Shown here one piece after another: positions 1-8,190 of a stretch of 64,000 nucleotides of DNA. The DNA is from CAYPGJ01 sp964638515 (lineage in GTDB: Bacteria > Planctomycetota > Phycisphaerae > Phycisphaerales > UBA1924). A program made the position numbers and the translations under genes. The DNA lies in the NCBI GenBank assembly GCA_964638515.1, contig CAZWZL010000004.1, positions 1 through 64,000 of the forward strand, written 5' to 3'. Below the pieces are notes generated by a model that was given only the letters and a program-made list of their open reading frames with translations, did not search any database and was not told the origin of the DNA. Numbering within the stretch: position 1 is the stretch's first letter; every line of letters begins with the position of its first letter.

Positions 1-171
1 CTCACCGACCCCGACGATTCCGCCTCCCCCCCCACCAGCGCGCACCAGAAGCCCGCGCCCGCTCCGGATCCCGCCGACTCCGACGACCCGCTCTCCTCGA
101 TGATCTCGCGCGCGGACGACTCAGACGAATTCGACTTCGACTTCCTCACGGACGACGAAGACAAAAACTAG
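1..171 (+). CDS. C-terminal end of an unknown protein (5' truncated by window edge)
   Basis: Frame 1 is open from the first base to a TAG at 169-171 and encodes the last 56 residues of a protein that starts outside the window. The visible part is rich in Pro, Ala and Ser, then becomes strongly acidic with many Asp, and ends in DDEDKN. It looks like a disordered acidic tail. No domain is visible and the function cannot be inferred. Confidence 0.5.
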   Translation, partial: LTDPDDSASPPTSAHQKPAPAPDPADSDDPLSSMISRADDSDEFDFDFLTDDEDKN

Positions 172-196
172 CCGCCTCCCCGACCCGCTCCACCAC

Positions 197-433
197 TCAC
201 GCCGCCTTCGTGTCCCCGCCCTCATCACTCGGCTCAGCCTCCGGCTCCGCGCTCTTGGCCTTCACCGGGATCTTGATGTTCGTCCCGCACCCTTTGCAAC
301 GCACCGTCCGACCACGCGCCTCCGGCGGAACCGCCAGGATCCGCCGACATGTCAGCTTCGGGCACATGATCCGAATGGCATCCGACGGCACGTAGGCCCT
401 CCCTTCGAAGACTCGCCTCCCCTTATCGTCCAC
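197..433 (-). CDS. Small zinc-ribbon protein
   Basis: This 78-residue protein has a GTG start preceded by an AGGGG-type ribosome site. It carries one candidate zinc ribbon: MCPKLTC near residues 24-30 and CKGCG near residues 46-50, separated by about 15 residues, followed by a basic stretch and an acidic tail. The layout resembles the MJ0042-type zinc fingers often found in short planctomycete proteins. It lies alone between the partial gene and purA and is transcribed divergently from purA. A DNA-, RNA- or protein-binding role is possible, but nothing in the sequence decides between them. Confidence 0.6.
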   Translation of the reverse strand: MDDKGRRVFEGRAYVPSDAIRIMCPKLTCRRILAVPPEARGRTVRCKGCGTNIKIPVKAKSAEPEAEPSDEGGDTKAA

Positions 434-509
434 ACCCCCCTACCCCTTCACCCCCACCACTTCCGCTACCCCGGCGCCCTTCGCCCCAAAGTGGTATCTA
501 GAACCCGCC

Positions 510-1892
510 ATGCCTACCCCATCCGCGCAAGCTCGCCTTATTCCCCGCTCCGCCGCCGTTATCGGCCTCCAGTGGGGTGATGAGGGCAAGGGCAAGATCG
601 TCGACATCCTCACGCCCTCCTTCGACGCCGTCGTCCGCTTCAACGGCGGCGCCAACGCCGGTCACACCGTCATCATCGAAGGCCAGCGCTACGCCCTCCA
701 CCTCATCCCCGCCGGCATCCTCACCCCCAACAAAAAAGCCATCATCGGCAACGGCGTCGTCGTCGACCCCGAAGCCCTCCTCCAGGAACTCGACACCCTC
801 GCCTCCAAGAACGTCGACACCTCCAACCTCATCGTCTCCTCGCGCGCCCACGCCGTCCTCCCCTACCACAAGGACGAAGACGAACTCCGCGAACGAATCC
901 TCGCCGGCCTCGCCAACGATGAGCCATTCCCCAATGCCTCCGCCCCGCCCAAGCCCTCAGACCGCTCCCTGGGCACCACGCGCCGAGGCATCGGCCCCGC
1001 ATACGCAGACAAGCACCACCGCGCCACCGCCATTCGTTTGGGCGACCTTCTCAACCACGACCTTCTCCGCAGCCGCCTCGAGCTCGCCTGCTCCATCAAG
1101 TCGCGCACGCTCCCAAGGCTCACCTCCATCGCCCACGAAGGCCTCCACACCCACTTCGATCCCCAACGCCTCTTCGAAAAGGCCGCCTCCTGGGGCGAGC
1201 GACTCCGCCCCTACATCCAGGACTCCGTCTACCTCCTCCACGACATGCTCAAAAGCAACGCGCCGCTCCTTTTCGAAGGCGCTAACGCCACCCTCCTCGA
1301 CATCGATCACGGCGGCTTCCCCTACGTCACCTCCTCCTCCTGCTCTTCCCTCGGCATCGGCCCCGGCTCCGGCGTCTCCGAACGACACCTCTCGCGCGTC
1401 GTCGGAGTAGCCAAGGCCTACTCCACCCGCGTCGGCGCCGGACCGCTCCCCACCGAACAACGAAACCCCATCGGCGAACGCATCCGCGAGCGAGGCCGCG
1501 AGTTCGGCACCACCACCGGCCGCCCGCGCCGCACCGGCTGGCTCGACCTCGTCGCCGTCAAGTATTCCGCGATGGTCTCCTCCGCCACCGAAGTCGCCAT
1601 CACGCTGCTCGACGTGCTCGCCGGCTTCGATTCGCTCCAGATCTGCACCCACTACACCATCGACGGCGAAAAGACCGACCGATTCATCCCCGACGCCAAC
1701 GCCCTCGCGCACGCGGCCCCCATCTACGAAACACTCCCCGGCTTCCCCGAACTCGACGCCGCCAAAATCCGCTCGCGCGACGAACTCCCCGACAACGCGC
1801 GCCGGTACGTCGACTTCATCGAGAACTACCTCGCCCTCCCCGCCAACATCATCTCCATCGGCCCCGACCGGCTCGAGACCCTCGTCGCCTGA
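510..1892 (+). CDS. purA: Adenylosuccinate synthetase
   Basis: PurA makes adenylosuccinate from IMP, aspartate and GTP, the first committed step of AMP synthesis in the cytosol. The phosphate-binding motif QWGDEGKGK lies near residue 22, followed by NGGANAGHTV, the GTTRRGIGPAYADK loop and the HGGFPYVTSSS segment. At 460 residues it is slightly longer than the usual ~430, partly because of an Ala/Pro insertion around residues 135-150. The ATG at 510 is the first good start. crcB follows 9 bases after the stop, so the two are probably cotranscribed. Confidence 0.97.
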   Translation: MPTPSAQARLIPRSAAVIGLQWGDEGKGKIVDILTPSFDAVVRFNGGANAGHTVIIEGQRYALHLIPAGILTPNKKAIIGNGVVVDPEALLQELDTLASKNVDTSNLIVSSRAHAVLPYHKDEDELRERILAGLANDEPFPNASAPPKPSDRSLGTTRRGIGPAYADKHHRATAIRLGDLLNHDLLRSRLELACSIKSRTLPRLTSIAHEGLHTHFDPQRLFEKAASWGERLRPYIQDSVYLLHDMLKSNAPLLFEGANATLLDIDHGGFPYVTSSSCSSLGIGPGSGVSERHLSRVVGVAKAYSTRVGAGPLPTEQRNPIGERIRERGREFGTTTGRPRRTGWLDLVAVKYSAMVSSATEVAITLLDVLAGFDSLQICTHYTIDGEKTDRFIPDANALAHAAPIYETLPGFPELDAAKIRSRDELPDNARRYVDFIENYLALPANIISIGPDRLETLVA

Positions 1893-1901
1893 CGCTCTCC
1901 C

Positions 1902-2282
1902 ATGACGCGCTTCCTGCTGATCTCGCTCGCCGGCGCCGCGGGCGTCGCGCTCCGATACGCGCTCTCCCTCGCCCTCCCACGCGCATCACACGCCCACTTC
2001 CCCTGGGCCACGCTCGCCGCGAACGTCCTCGGCTGTCTCCTCATGGGGGCGCTCCTCGCCCTCTTCTCCGTCCGCTTCCCCAACCACGAAAACCTGAAAC
2101 TCGCGCTCACCGTCGGGCTCCTCGGCGGATTCACCACCTTCTCCGCCTTTTCCGCCGACGCGATCTCATTGCTCGACGCAGAGCACCCCTTCCGGGCAAT
2201 CATCTATGTCGTGGCATCCGTTCTGCTCTCACTCGCCGCAGCAATCCTCGCCCACCGCCTCGTCGGCGCCGCCCTCGCCTGA
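1902..2282 (+). CDS. crcB: Fluoride ion channel CrcB/FluC
   Basis: A 126-residue membrane protein with about four hydrophobic helices, the normal size for the family. It has the family landmarks: GAAGVALRY near the N terminus, ANVLGC in the second helix, and LLGGFTTFSAFS, which holds the fluoride-lining Phe residues and the central Na+ site. FluC works as a dual-topology dimer exporting fluoride. Only 9 bases separate it from purA, so there is no room for a fluoride riboswitch and it probably depends on purA transcription. Confidence 0.93.
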   Translation: MTRFLLISLAGAAGVALRYALSLALPRASHAHFPWATLAANVLGCLLMGALLALFSVRFPNHENLKLALTVGLLGGFTTFSAFSADAISLLDAEHPFRAIIYVVASVLLSLAAAILAHRLVGAALA

Positions 2283-2324
2283 CGAGCCCGGCCTCGCCCC
2301 CTACGATGCCCGCAACGCATCATC

Positions 2325-2330
2325 AGGAGA
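2325..2330 (+). promoter_or_regulatory. Ribosome binding site deciding the dioxygenase start
   Basis: AGGAGA sits 5 bases before the ATG at 2336. An upstream in-frame ATG at 2306 has no such site, so 2336 is the better start. Confidence 0.6.
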
Positions 2331-2335
2331 CCGTC

Positions 2336-3658
2336 ATGCCCTATTACCACCGCCTCGGCACACTCCCCCGCAAGCGACACGTTCAGTTCCGCAGGCCCGA
2401 CGGCCGCCTCTACTGCGAAGAAGTCTTCGGCACCGAGGGCTTCGTCGGCCCCACCACCACCATGTATCACATCCACCCGCCCACGCAGGTCACGGGCTGG
2501 AAAACCCTCTACTCGACCAAGACCGAGTACGTCGAACTCGACACCATGCGCATGCGTCACCTCAAGACCGCGCACGTCAAACCCAACGGCGACCCCGTCA
2601 CCGGCCGCGTGGTGCTCTTCGGCAACGCCGACTGCGAAATGGCCATCTGCAACCCCGCCGAGCAGATGTCCTACCACTACAAGAACGGGCAGGGAGACGA
2701 ATGCATCTTCATTCACTTCGGCTCGGGCGTGTGCCACACGCTGCTCGGCGCCCTCCGCTTCGGCCCCAAGGACTACCTCATCCTGCCCAAGGGCGTCACC
2801 TATAAGATGACCTTCGATCCGCTCCCCGACGCCAAGCGCCCCGAAGGTTGCTCCGCCAAGGACATGCCCTTCGGAAAGTTCCTCGTCATCGAAACGACGA
2901 ACGGCTCCCACATCCAGCCGCCGCCGCGGTACCTCTCCAAGTCCACCTCGCAATTCCTCGAGCACTCCCCCTACTGCGAGCGCGACCTCAAGCTCCCCGA
3001 AGACCCCCTCGTGTTCGACGAGGCCGGCGACTTCGAGGTCCGCATCAAGGCCCGCGACTGCGTCCACTCGTACCACTACAACTATCACCCCCTCGACGTT
3101 GTCGGCTGGGACGGCTGCTACTACCCCTACATCTTCAACGTCGATGACTTCGCCCCCATCACCGGCATGCTCCACATGCCGCCCCCCATCCACCAGACCT
3201 TCGAAGCCCACAACTTCGTCATCTGCTCCTTCTGCCCCCGGATGCTCGACTATCACCCTCAGGCCGTGAAAGTCCCGTACAACCACTCGAATCTCGACTC
3301 CGACGAAGTCCTCTACTACGTCGAGGGCAACTTCGGCTCGCGCAAAGGCATCGAGGTCGGCTCCATCACCGCGCACCCGCAAGGCATCCCGCACGGCCCG
3401 CACCCCGGCACCGTGGAAGCCTCGCTCAAAGCCAATCACACCGCCGAACTCGCCGTCATGTGCGACACCTTCCGACCGCTCTTCCCAACCAAGGCCGCCG
3501 TCCAGCTCGATGATCCCCACTACCCCGCATCCTGGCAGGGCGAGCATTTCCCGCTCGCCGCCGCGGGCAAACTCCCGCCCCTCAACGGCACAACGCCAGA
3601 CGGGCGTTCCTCCGAACTGCTCTCGCCCCGCCAAGCCTCCAACGTCTGGGCGCCCTGA
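2336..3658 (+). CDS. hmgA: Homogentisate 1,2-dioxygenase family protein
   Basis: Homogentisate dioxygenase opens the ring of homogentisate with O2 and Fe(II) to give maleylacetoacetate in tyrosine catabolism. This 440-residue protein begins MPYYHRLG and shows HIHPPTQV, a long double-cupin body, HQTFEAHN (candidate metal His and Glu) and HPQGIPHGPHPG (third His and active-site His). The length fits the family. No other tyrosine-degradation gene (hpd, fahA, maiA) is adjacent, so the in vivo substrate is inferred only from the family. Confidence 0.85.
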   Translation: MPYYHRLGTLPRKRHVQFRRPDGRLYCEEVFGTEGFVGPTTTMYHIHPPTQVTGWKTLYSTKTEYVELDTMRMRHLKTAHVKPNGDPVTGRVVLFGNADCEMAICNPAEQMSYHYKNGQGDECIFIHFGSGVCHTLLGALRFGPKDYLILPKGVTYKMTFDPLPDAKRPEGCSAKDMPFGKFLVIETTNGSHIQPPPRYLSKSTSQFLEHSPYCERDLKLPEDPLVFDEAGDFEVRIKARDCVHSYHYNYHPLDVVGWDGCYYPYIFNVDDFAPITGMLHMPPPIHQTFEAHNFVICSFCPRMLDYHPQAVKVPYNHSNLDSDEVLYYVEGNFGSRKGIEVGSITAHPQGIPHGPHPGTVEASLKANHTAELAVMCDTFRPLFPTKAAVQLDDPHYPASWQGEHFPLAAAGKLPPLNGTTPDGRSSELLSPRQASNVWAP

Positions 3659-3740
3659 ACAACGCGCTCAACTTGTGACCGCGAACACACCCCCGTAGCA
3701 TCCGCCCCGTGACGCAACGCGACACGAGGCCGATGCGCGC

Positions 3741-6700
3741 ATGACTCCACACACCCGAATCCGTCGCGCGCGCTGCACCTCCCCCTCCGCGTTACCGAGC
3801 GGGGCGGGCGTCCCGCCCGCCGCCCACACCCGGCGACGTCCCTCAACACTCCTTTTCGCCTCCGCGCTCGCCGCCTCCTCGATCTCCATCCTCGCGCCGA
3901 CCCCCCTGCGGGCCGCGTCGTTGCAGGAATCGCGCGCATCAGGCTTCAGCGGCCGCCACTTCGATTCGCTCCGTTTCGCGATTCCCCCGCGTGCCGGCGA
4001 CGTCACGCTCCGAGCCATCGCCGCGCACGCCTGGACCGACGGCGAAACCCACAGACTCTTCCTCGACACCGACGTCAGACTCGATCTCGCCGGCCACCGA
4101 TTCACCGCCGACCGCGCCGTCCTCTGGCTCGAGCCCTTCCAGATCGATCCCGCCGGCCCAACGCTCACACAGATCGCGGTCTTCTTCGAGAACGTCCGCG
4201 ATCCCGGCGGCCCTTCCGGAATCGCCGTCGCGTCCGACCGACTCCTCGTCACCGCCGTCATCAGCGGCGACGTCGACCTCAAGTCCGACCGGCTCTTCCG
4301 AGGCCGACCCACCGACCCGCTGCTCCCCGAAGCCGAATCCCGCTTCGCACGCCTCATCAACGATCTCCTCTACCCACCCCCCCCACCTCCTCCCCCGCGC
4401 CAGCCCCGTGTTCGCGCGCCACGCGCGCCCACCGACACGGGTTCGCCCACAACCACAGGCGAACCAGCCATCGCCGAAGCCGCCGCCCCGGGAGCCACCA
4501 CGCCCGCGAAGACCGGCCCCCTGCTGCGCCCACGCGCCAGCCAGAGCGCCGACATCCCGCCACCTCCCCCTCAAGACCCATCACTCCCACCAGCCACCTA
4601 CACCCCTCCCCGCATCCCCACTTCGGGCATCGTCTCGTTCCACGCGGAGAACACGACCTTCATCCCGGGCGACGACGAGCACGCCATCGCGTTCACCGGC
4701 GGCGTGAACGTCGCGTACTCCGAGCCGGCCTCCGGAAGATCGCTCACGCTCTCCGCCCAGCGCGCCGTCGCCTTCTTCGATCCCATCAAGATCGATAACC
4801 CTTCCGCCTCACCACGCCTCGACGCCGCCAACGTCCGGGGCGTCTATCTCGAAGGCGCCGTCATCGCCACCGACGGCCGATTCACGCTCCGCGGCAACCG
4901 GATGTTCTACGACCCCGCCACGCAGAAGGCCCTGCTCCTCGACGCCGTCTTCTGGACCTACGACACGCTCCGCTCCATGCCCCTCTATCTCCGCGCCGAC
5001 GCGATCCGTCAGGAATCCCTGCGCCAGTGGACCGCAGAAAACGTCGTCGTGGCCAACAGCGCGTTCTTCGATCCCCACCTCGCCCTCGGCGCCACCTCCG
5101 TCACCATCACCCGAACGCCAAGACCCGCCTCGCCAACCGACGATCTCCCGACAGGCGACACCTTCGCCATCGACGCCACCGGCGTCTCCGGCAACCTCGG
5201 GCGCACCCCGATCCTCCCGCTTCCCGCATACAAGGGCGACCTCTCCCGCCCAGCGTTGCAGGCCATCTCCGTCGGCGCGCGCGACGGCCAGCCCGTCATC
5301 AAGTCAACGTGGGACGCCTTCTCACTCTTCGGCCTGGAACAGCTCGAAGGCGTCAACGCGGACCTCATCATCGACGCCTATGTCTCGCGCGGCCCCGCCG
5401 TGGGCATCGACGCCGATTGGACACGCGACGCCCACGAAGGCCGCGCCTTCGGCTATCTCATCTACGACAACGGAACCGACGACCTCACCTCCGGCGCCGA
5501 GATCGATCGCGACGATGACCTCCGAGGCCTGATCGAAATCGAGCACCGCTGGCGCATCGACGAGAACTGGACCCTCGCCGCCGAAGGCGTCTACGTCTCC
5601 GACCCCGCGTTCGTGGACGCCTTCTTCCCGGGCCTCGCCGAATCTCGCCGCGAATTCACCTCCTCCCTCTACCTCAGCCGGCGCGACGACGAATCGCTGC
5701 TCTCGTTCGAAACCCGCGGCTCATTCAACGACTTCAGCCCCAACGAATGGCTGCTCCAGTCGCAGGGCTTCAATACCGAGCGACTCCCCGAACTCCGATA
5801 CGTCCGTGCCTCCGACTCCATGGCCGACGGACTGCTGAATTACAACACCGAGAACTCCGTCTCCAGACTACAGGCCAACTTCAACGAGCCGCGCCTCAAC
5901 GAGTTCGGTTTCGACACCCCCGCCCGCTCGCTCTCAGGATTCGGCCTCCTCCCCACCGACTCGCTCGCCGACCGACTCCGCGCCTCAGGGCTCACCGAAG
6001 ACGCGATCCTCCGCGCCGATACACGCCACGAACTCTCAGCCTCCCTCAACGTCGATCAGATCTCCATCACGCCCTTCGTCGTCGGACGCTTCACGGCATG
6101 GGACGACGACTTCGACACGTTCGCCGGGTCCGACGAGGACTCCTGGCGCGCCTTCGGCGCCGCCGGCCTCCGCGCCGCAACATCCTTCGAGCGCGTCGAC
6201 GACTCCGTCGAGTCCCGCTTCCTCGACCTCCACCGAATGCGCCACATCGTCGAGCCCTCCGCCACGCTCTGGCATGGCGAGTCCTCGCGCGACGAGTCCA
6301 CCATCCCCACCTACGACTACCTCGTCGATTCCCTCGCCTCCGGAACCGCCGTCCGCACCGGGCTCACCAACACCTGGCAGACCTTCCGAGGACCGCCCGA
6401 GGAACGCTACAGCGTCGACTGGCTCGTCGTGCGCACCGACCTCGTCTGGTCGGACGACTCCGTGAACCGCGAATCCCCCATCCGCCGATGGGTCGAATCA
6501 CGACCCGAACTCTCGAACTTCGGCAACTTCGTCGAGAACGACGCCGTCCTCCAACTCACCGACTCCGTCGCGCTCTCCTCGCGACTGGTCTGGGACTTCG
6601 AACAGTCCGGGCTCGCCTACGCCACCGGCGGCGCCTCGTTCGACCACGGCTCCGGGTTCACCTCCTTCGCCGAGTCCCGATACATCGATGCGCGCGACAC

Positions 6701-7031
6701 CCTCCTCGTCGACGCCGGTGTCAAGTACGAACTCTCGCGCCGATACGCCGTGCTCACCGCCGCAACCTTCGACATCGATCAGGGCGACCTCCAGTCCATC
6801 GTCGTCCAGCTCGAACGACGAATGCCGCAGGCCTCGCTCGAGATCGCCGTCGGTCACGACAACATCACCGATGACTTCGCGTTCTCCGTGGCCTTCCGCC
6901 CCCACGGCGTCGGCCCGCGCGAACGACGCCGCTTCCTCTCCACCACACTCGACGTGGAGCGCCTCAACGACCTGCCCCTCGACGCGCGCCCCACCACCTT
7001 CCGACGGTTCGAGCCCACCTTCCGGAGGTAA
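3741..7031 (+). CDS. lptD: LptD-like outer-membrane beta-barrel protein
   Basis: LptD inserts lipopolysaccharide into the outer leaflet of the outer membrane. The protein has 1096 residues. A basic N terminus and hydrophobic stretch near residues 35-52 look like a signal peptide. Residues ~60-200 and ~295-440 resemble the OstA/LptA beta-jellyroll. They are split by an unusual Pro-rich linker starting with a poly-Pro run near residue 210. The last ~550 residues alternate polar and hydrophobic residues as in a barrel. It is longer than typical LptD (~780), mostly because of the linker. No LptE is adjacent. The kdtA gene in the same window makes an LPS role plausible, but the assignment rests on overall architecture. 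Confidence 0.7.
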   Translation: MTPHTRIRRARCTSPSALPSGAGVPPAAHTRRRPSTLLFASALAASSISILAPTPLRAASLQESRASGFSGRHFDSLRFAIPPRAGDVTLRAIAAHAWTDGETHRLFLDTDVRLDLAGHRFTADRAVLWLEPFQIDPAGPTLTQIAVFFENVRDPGGPSGIAVASDRLLVTAVISGDVDLKSDRLFRGRPTDPLLPEAESRFARLINDLLYPPPPPPPPRQPRVRAPRAPTDTGSPTTTGEPAIAEAAAPGATTPAKTGPLLRPRASQSADIPPPPPQDPSLPPATYTPPRIPTSGIVSFHAENTTFIPGDDEHAIAFTGGVNVAYSEPASGRSLTLSAQRAVAFFDPIKIDNPSASPRLDAANVRGVYLEGAVIATDGRFTLRGNRMFYDPATQKALLLDAVFWTYDTLRSMPLYLRADAIRQESLRQWTAENVVVANSAFFDPHLALGATSVTITRTPRPASPTDDLPTGDTFAIDATGVSGNLGRTPILPLPAYKGDLSRPALQAISVGARDGQPVIKSTWDAFSLFGLEQLEGVNADLIIDAYVSRGPAVGIDADWTRDAHEGRAFGYLIYDNGTDDLTSGAEIDRDDDLRGLIEIEHRWRIDENWTLAAEGVYVSDPAFVDAFFPGLAESRREFTSSLYLSRRDDESLLSFETRGSFNDFSPNEWLLQSQGFNTERLPELRYVRASDSMADGLLNYNTENSVSRLQANFNEPRLNEFGFDTPARSLSGFGLLPTDSLADRLRASGLTEDAILRADTRHELSASLNVDQISITPFVVGRFTAWDDDFDTFAGSDEDSWRAFGAAGLRAATSFERVDDSVESRFLDLHRMRHIVEPSATLWHGESSRDESTIPTYDYLVDSLASGTAVRTGLTNTWQTFRGPPEERYSVDWLVVRTDLVWSDDSVNRESPIRRWVESRPELSNFGNFVENDAVLQLTDSVALSSRLVWDFEQSGLAYATGGASFDHGSGFTSFAESRYIDARDTLLVDAGVKYELSRRYAVLTAATFDIDQGDLQSIVVQLERRMPQASLEIAVGHDNITDDFAFSVAFRPHGVGPRERRRFLSTTLDVERLNDLPLDARPTTFRRFEPTFRR

Positions 7032-7102
7032 GACCACCCGCGCGCGGCATCACCGCATCCGTGCGCACCACGCTCAGAGAAACACCCCCGCGGCGAAAGT
7101 TC

Positions 7103-7426
7103 TTAGCCCGCGATCGACGTGACCTTGACCGTCATGTACCGCTGCCGGTGACCCTGCTTGCGCTTCGAGTTCTTCCGACGCTTGTACTTCACGATGTCGA
7201 TCTTCTCGCCCTTGACCTCGCGCTCGACGATGTCCGCAACCACCTTCGCGCCAGCGAGATACGGCGTCCCCACCTTCCCGAGCTTGCCCTCTTCCGGCGA
7301 CACCATCAGCACCCGGTCAAAGGTCACCGTCTTGGCGTCATCCGACAACTCGCGCAGATCGACCTCGATCACCGCGCCCTCCCGAACCATGATCTGACCG
7401 CCGCTATCTTCGATGATCGCGTACAT
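7103..7426 (-). CDS. rplU: 50S ribosomal protein L21
   Basis: This 107-residue protein starts MYAIIEDSGGQ and has the bL21 landmarks FDRVLMV, GTPYLAGAKV and the basic C-terminal segment KYKRRKNSKRKQGHRQ that contacts 23S rRNA. The length is standard. rpmA (L27), which usually follows rplU, is absent: downstream lies the end of the convergent lptD-like gene. It may be transcribed from a promoter in the 83-base gap at 7427-7509. Confidence 0.97.
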   Translation of the reverse strand: MYAIIEDSGGQIMVREGAVIEVDLRELSDDAKTVTFDRVLMVSPEEGKLGKVGTPYLAGAKVVADIVEREVKGEKIDIVKYKRRKNSKRKQGHRQRYMTVKVTSIAG

Positions 7427-7509
7427 CGACCGTCCGCCTTTCGCCTCAAAAACCCCGGTCTACTCGTGAAATGGGCCGGAGAGTGTAGCAAGAGCCCCGT
7501 CCCGGGCAA

Positions 7510-8169
7510 CTAGGCCCCGCCCAGCCCCGCGCGCAGCCGCCTCGCCAGCCCCGCAAAGCCGTATCCGCGCCCCCGACCGGCCTCCGAAGGGCTCAAAACC
7601 GCCCGGCCTGCCTGCTCCCATCGAGCCGTTTCCGCCGGGGTCAACCACCCCTCCCCCATGGGAGCGTCCGCATCCTCGGCCAGCATGAGCACCTGGACGT
7701 CGGTCATGTCCAGGAACGGAGTTTCGAGCCTCGGCCCACCCCCGCCAGACTCCAGATCCGCGAGAAACCCAACCAGCCTGGCCCGATCCGCGAACCCGGC
7801 CATCTCGTCCACCCGGTCCCCCCGGTTCACCGGCCATACCACCACGCCACAGCGCGCCTTCTGAGCCGCGTCGCAGGCGCCCAGAAGCATGCGAGCCACG
7901 CCGAATCCGCTGCCCGCCGGGTCCGCCCGACCGCCGCTGTGGACCGAATCGCAGCCCAGCGCATCGCTTCGTCGTCTCGCGATGGCCAGTGTCTCCTCCA
8001 CCGCCGGTCCCTCCAGGGGAGGAGTCCAGAGCACGAGCTTTCCGGGGTCCGGCGCAAGCAGCGTCGCCAGAAGGGCCGTGAGCCCGCCATCGTCGATGAT
8101 CAACGCTTTTTCCGACACATCCAATCGCATGCCCCCCTGCCATCGGCAGGTCGGCGCGTTGGCCTGCAA
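7510..8169 (-). CDS. QueC-like protein with a degenerate ATP-binding loop
   Basis: A 219-residue protein whose C-terminal half reads LETPFLDMTDVQVLML, close to the segment of QueC (7-cyano-7-deazaguanine synthase) that follows its nucleotide fold. The N terminus reads IIDDGGLTALLATLL where QueC has the SGGxDS PP-loop, and the Cys cluster that binds zinc in QueC is missing. It is therefore probably a non-catalytic or repurposed PP-loop relative. An alternative start lies at 8130 (MRLDVSEK). It sits 21 bases downstream of the S41 protease gene on the same strand. Function unknown. Confidence 0.55.
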   Translation of the reverse strand: MQANAPTCRWQGGMRLDVSEKALIIDDGGLTALLATLLAPDPGKLVLWTPPLEGPAVEETLAIARRRSDALGCDSVHSGGRADPAGSGFGVARMLLGACDAAQKARCGVVVWPVNRGDRVDEMAGFADRARLVGFLADLESGGGGPRLETPFLDMTDVQVLMLAEDADAPMGEGWLTPAETARWEQAGRAVLSPSEAGRGRGYGFAGLARRLRAGLGGA

Positions 8170-8190
8170 ACCCGAACGTCGATCTCCGGC

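Noticed and set aside
1893..1901. Fluoride riboswitch before crcB
   Set aside because: Only 9 bases separate purA and crcB.
3781..3830. GC palindrome (GGCGGGCGTCCCGCC) as a regulatory site
   Set aside because: It lies within the N-terminal coding part of the lptD-like gene; similar GC runs occur by chance in this DNA.
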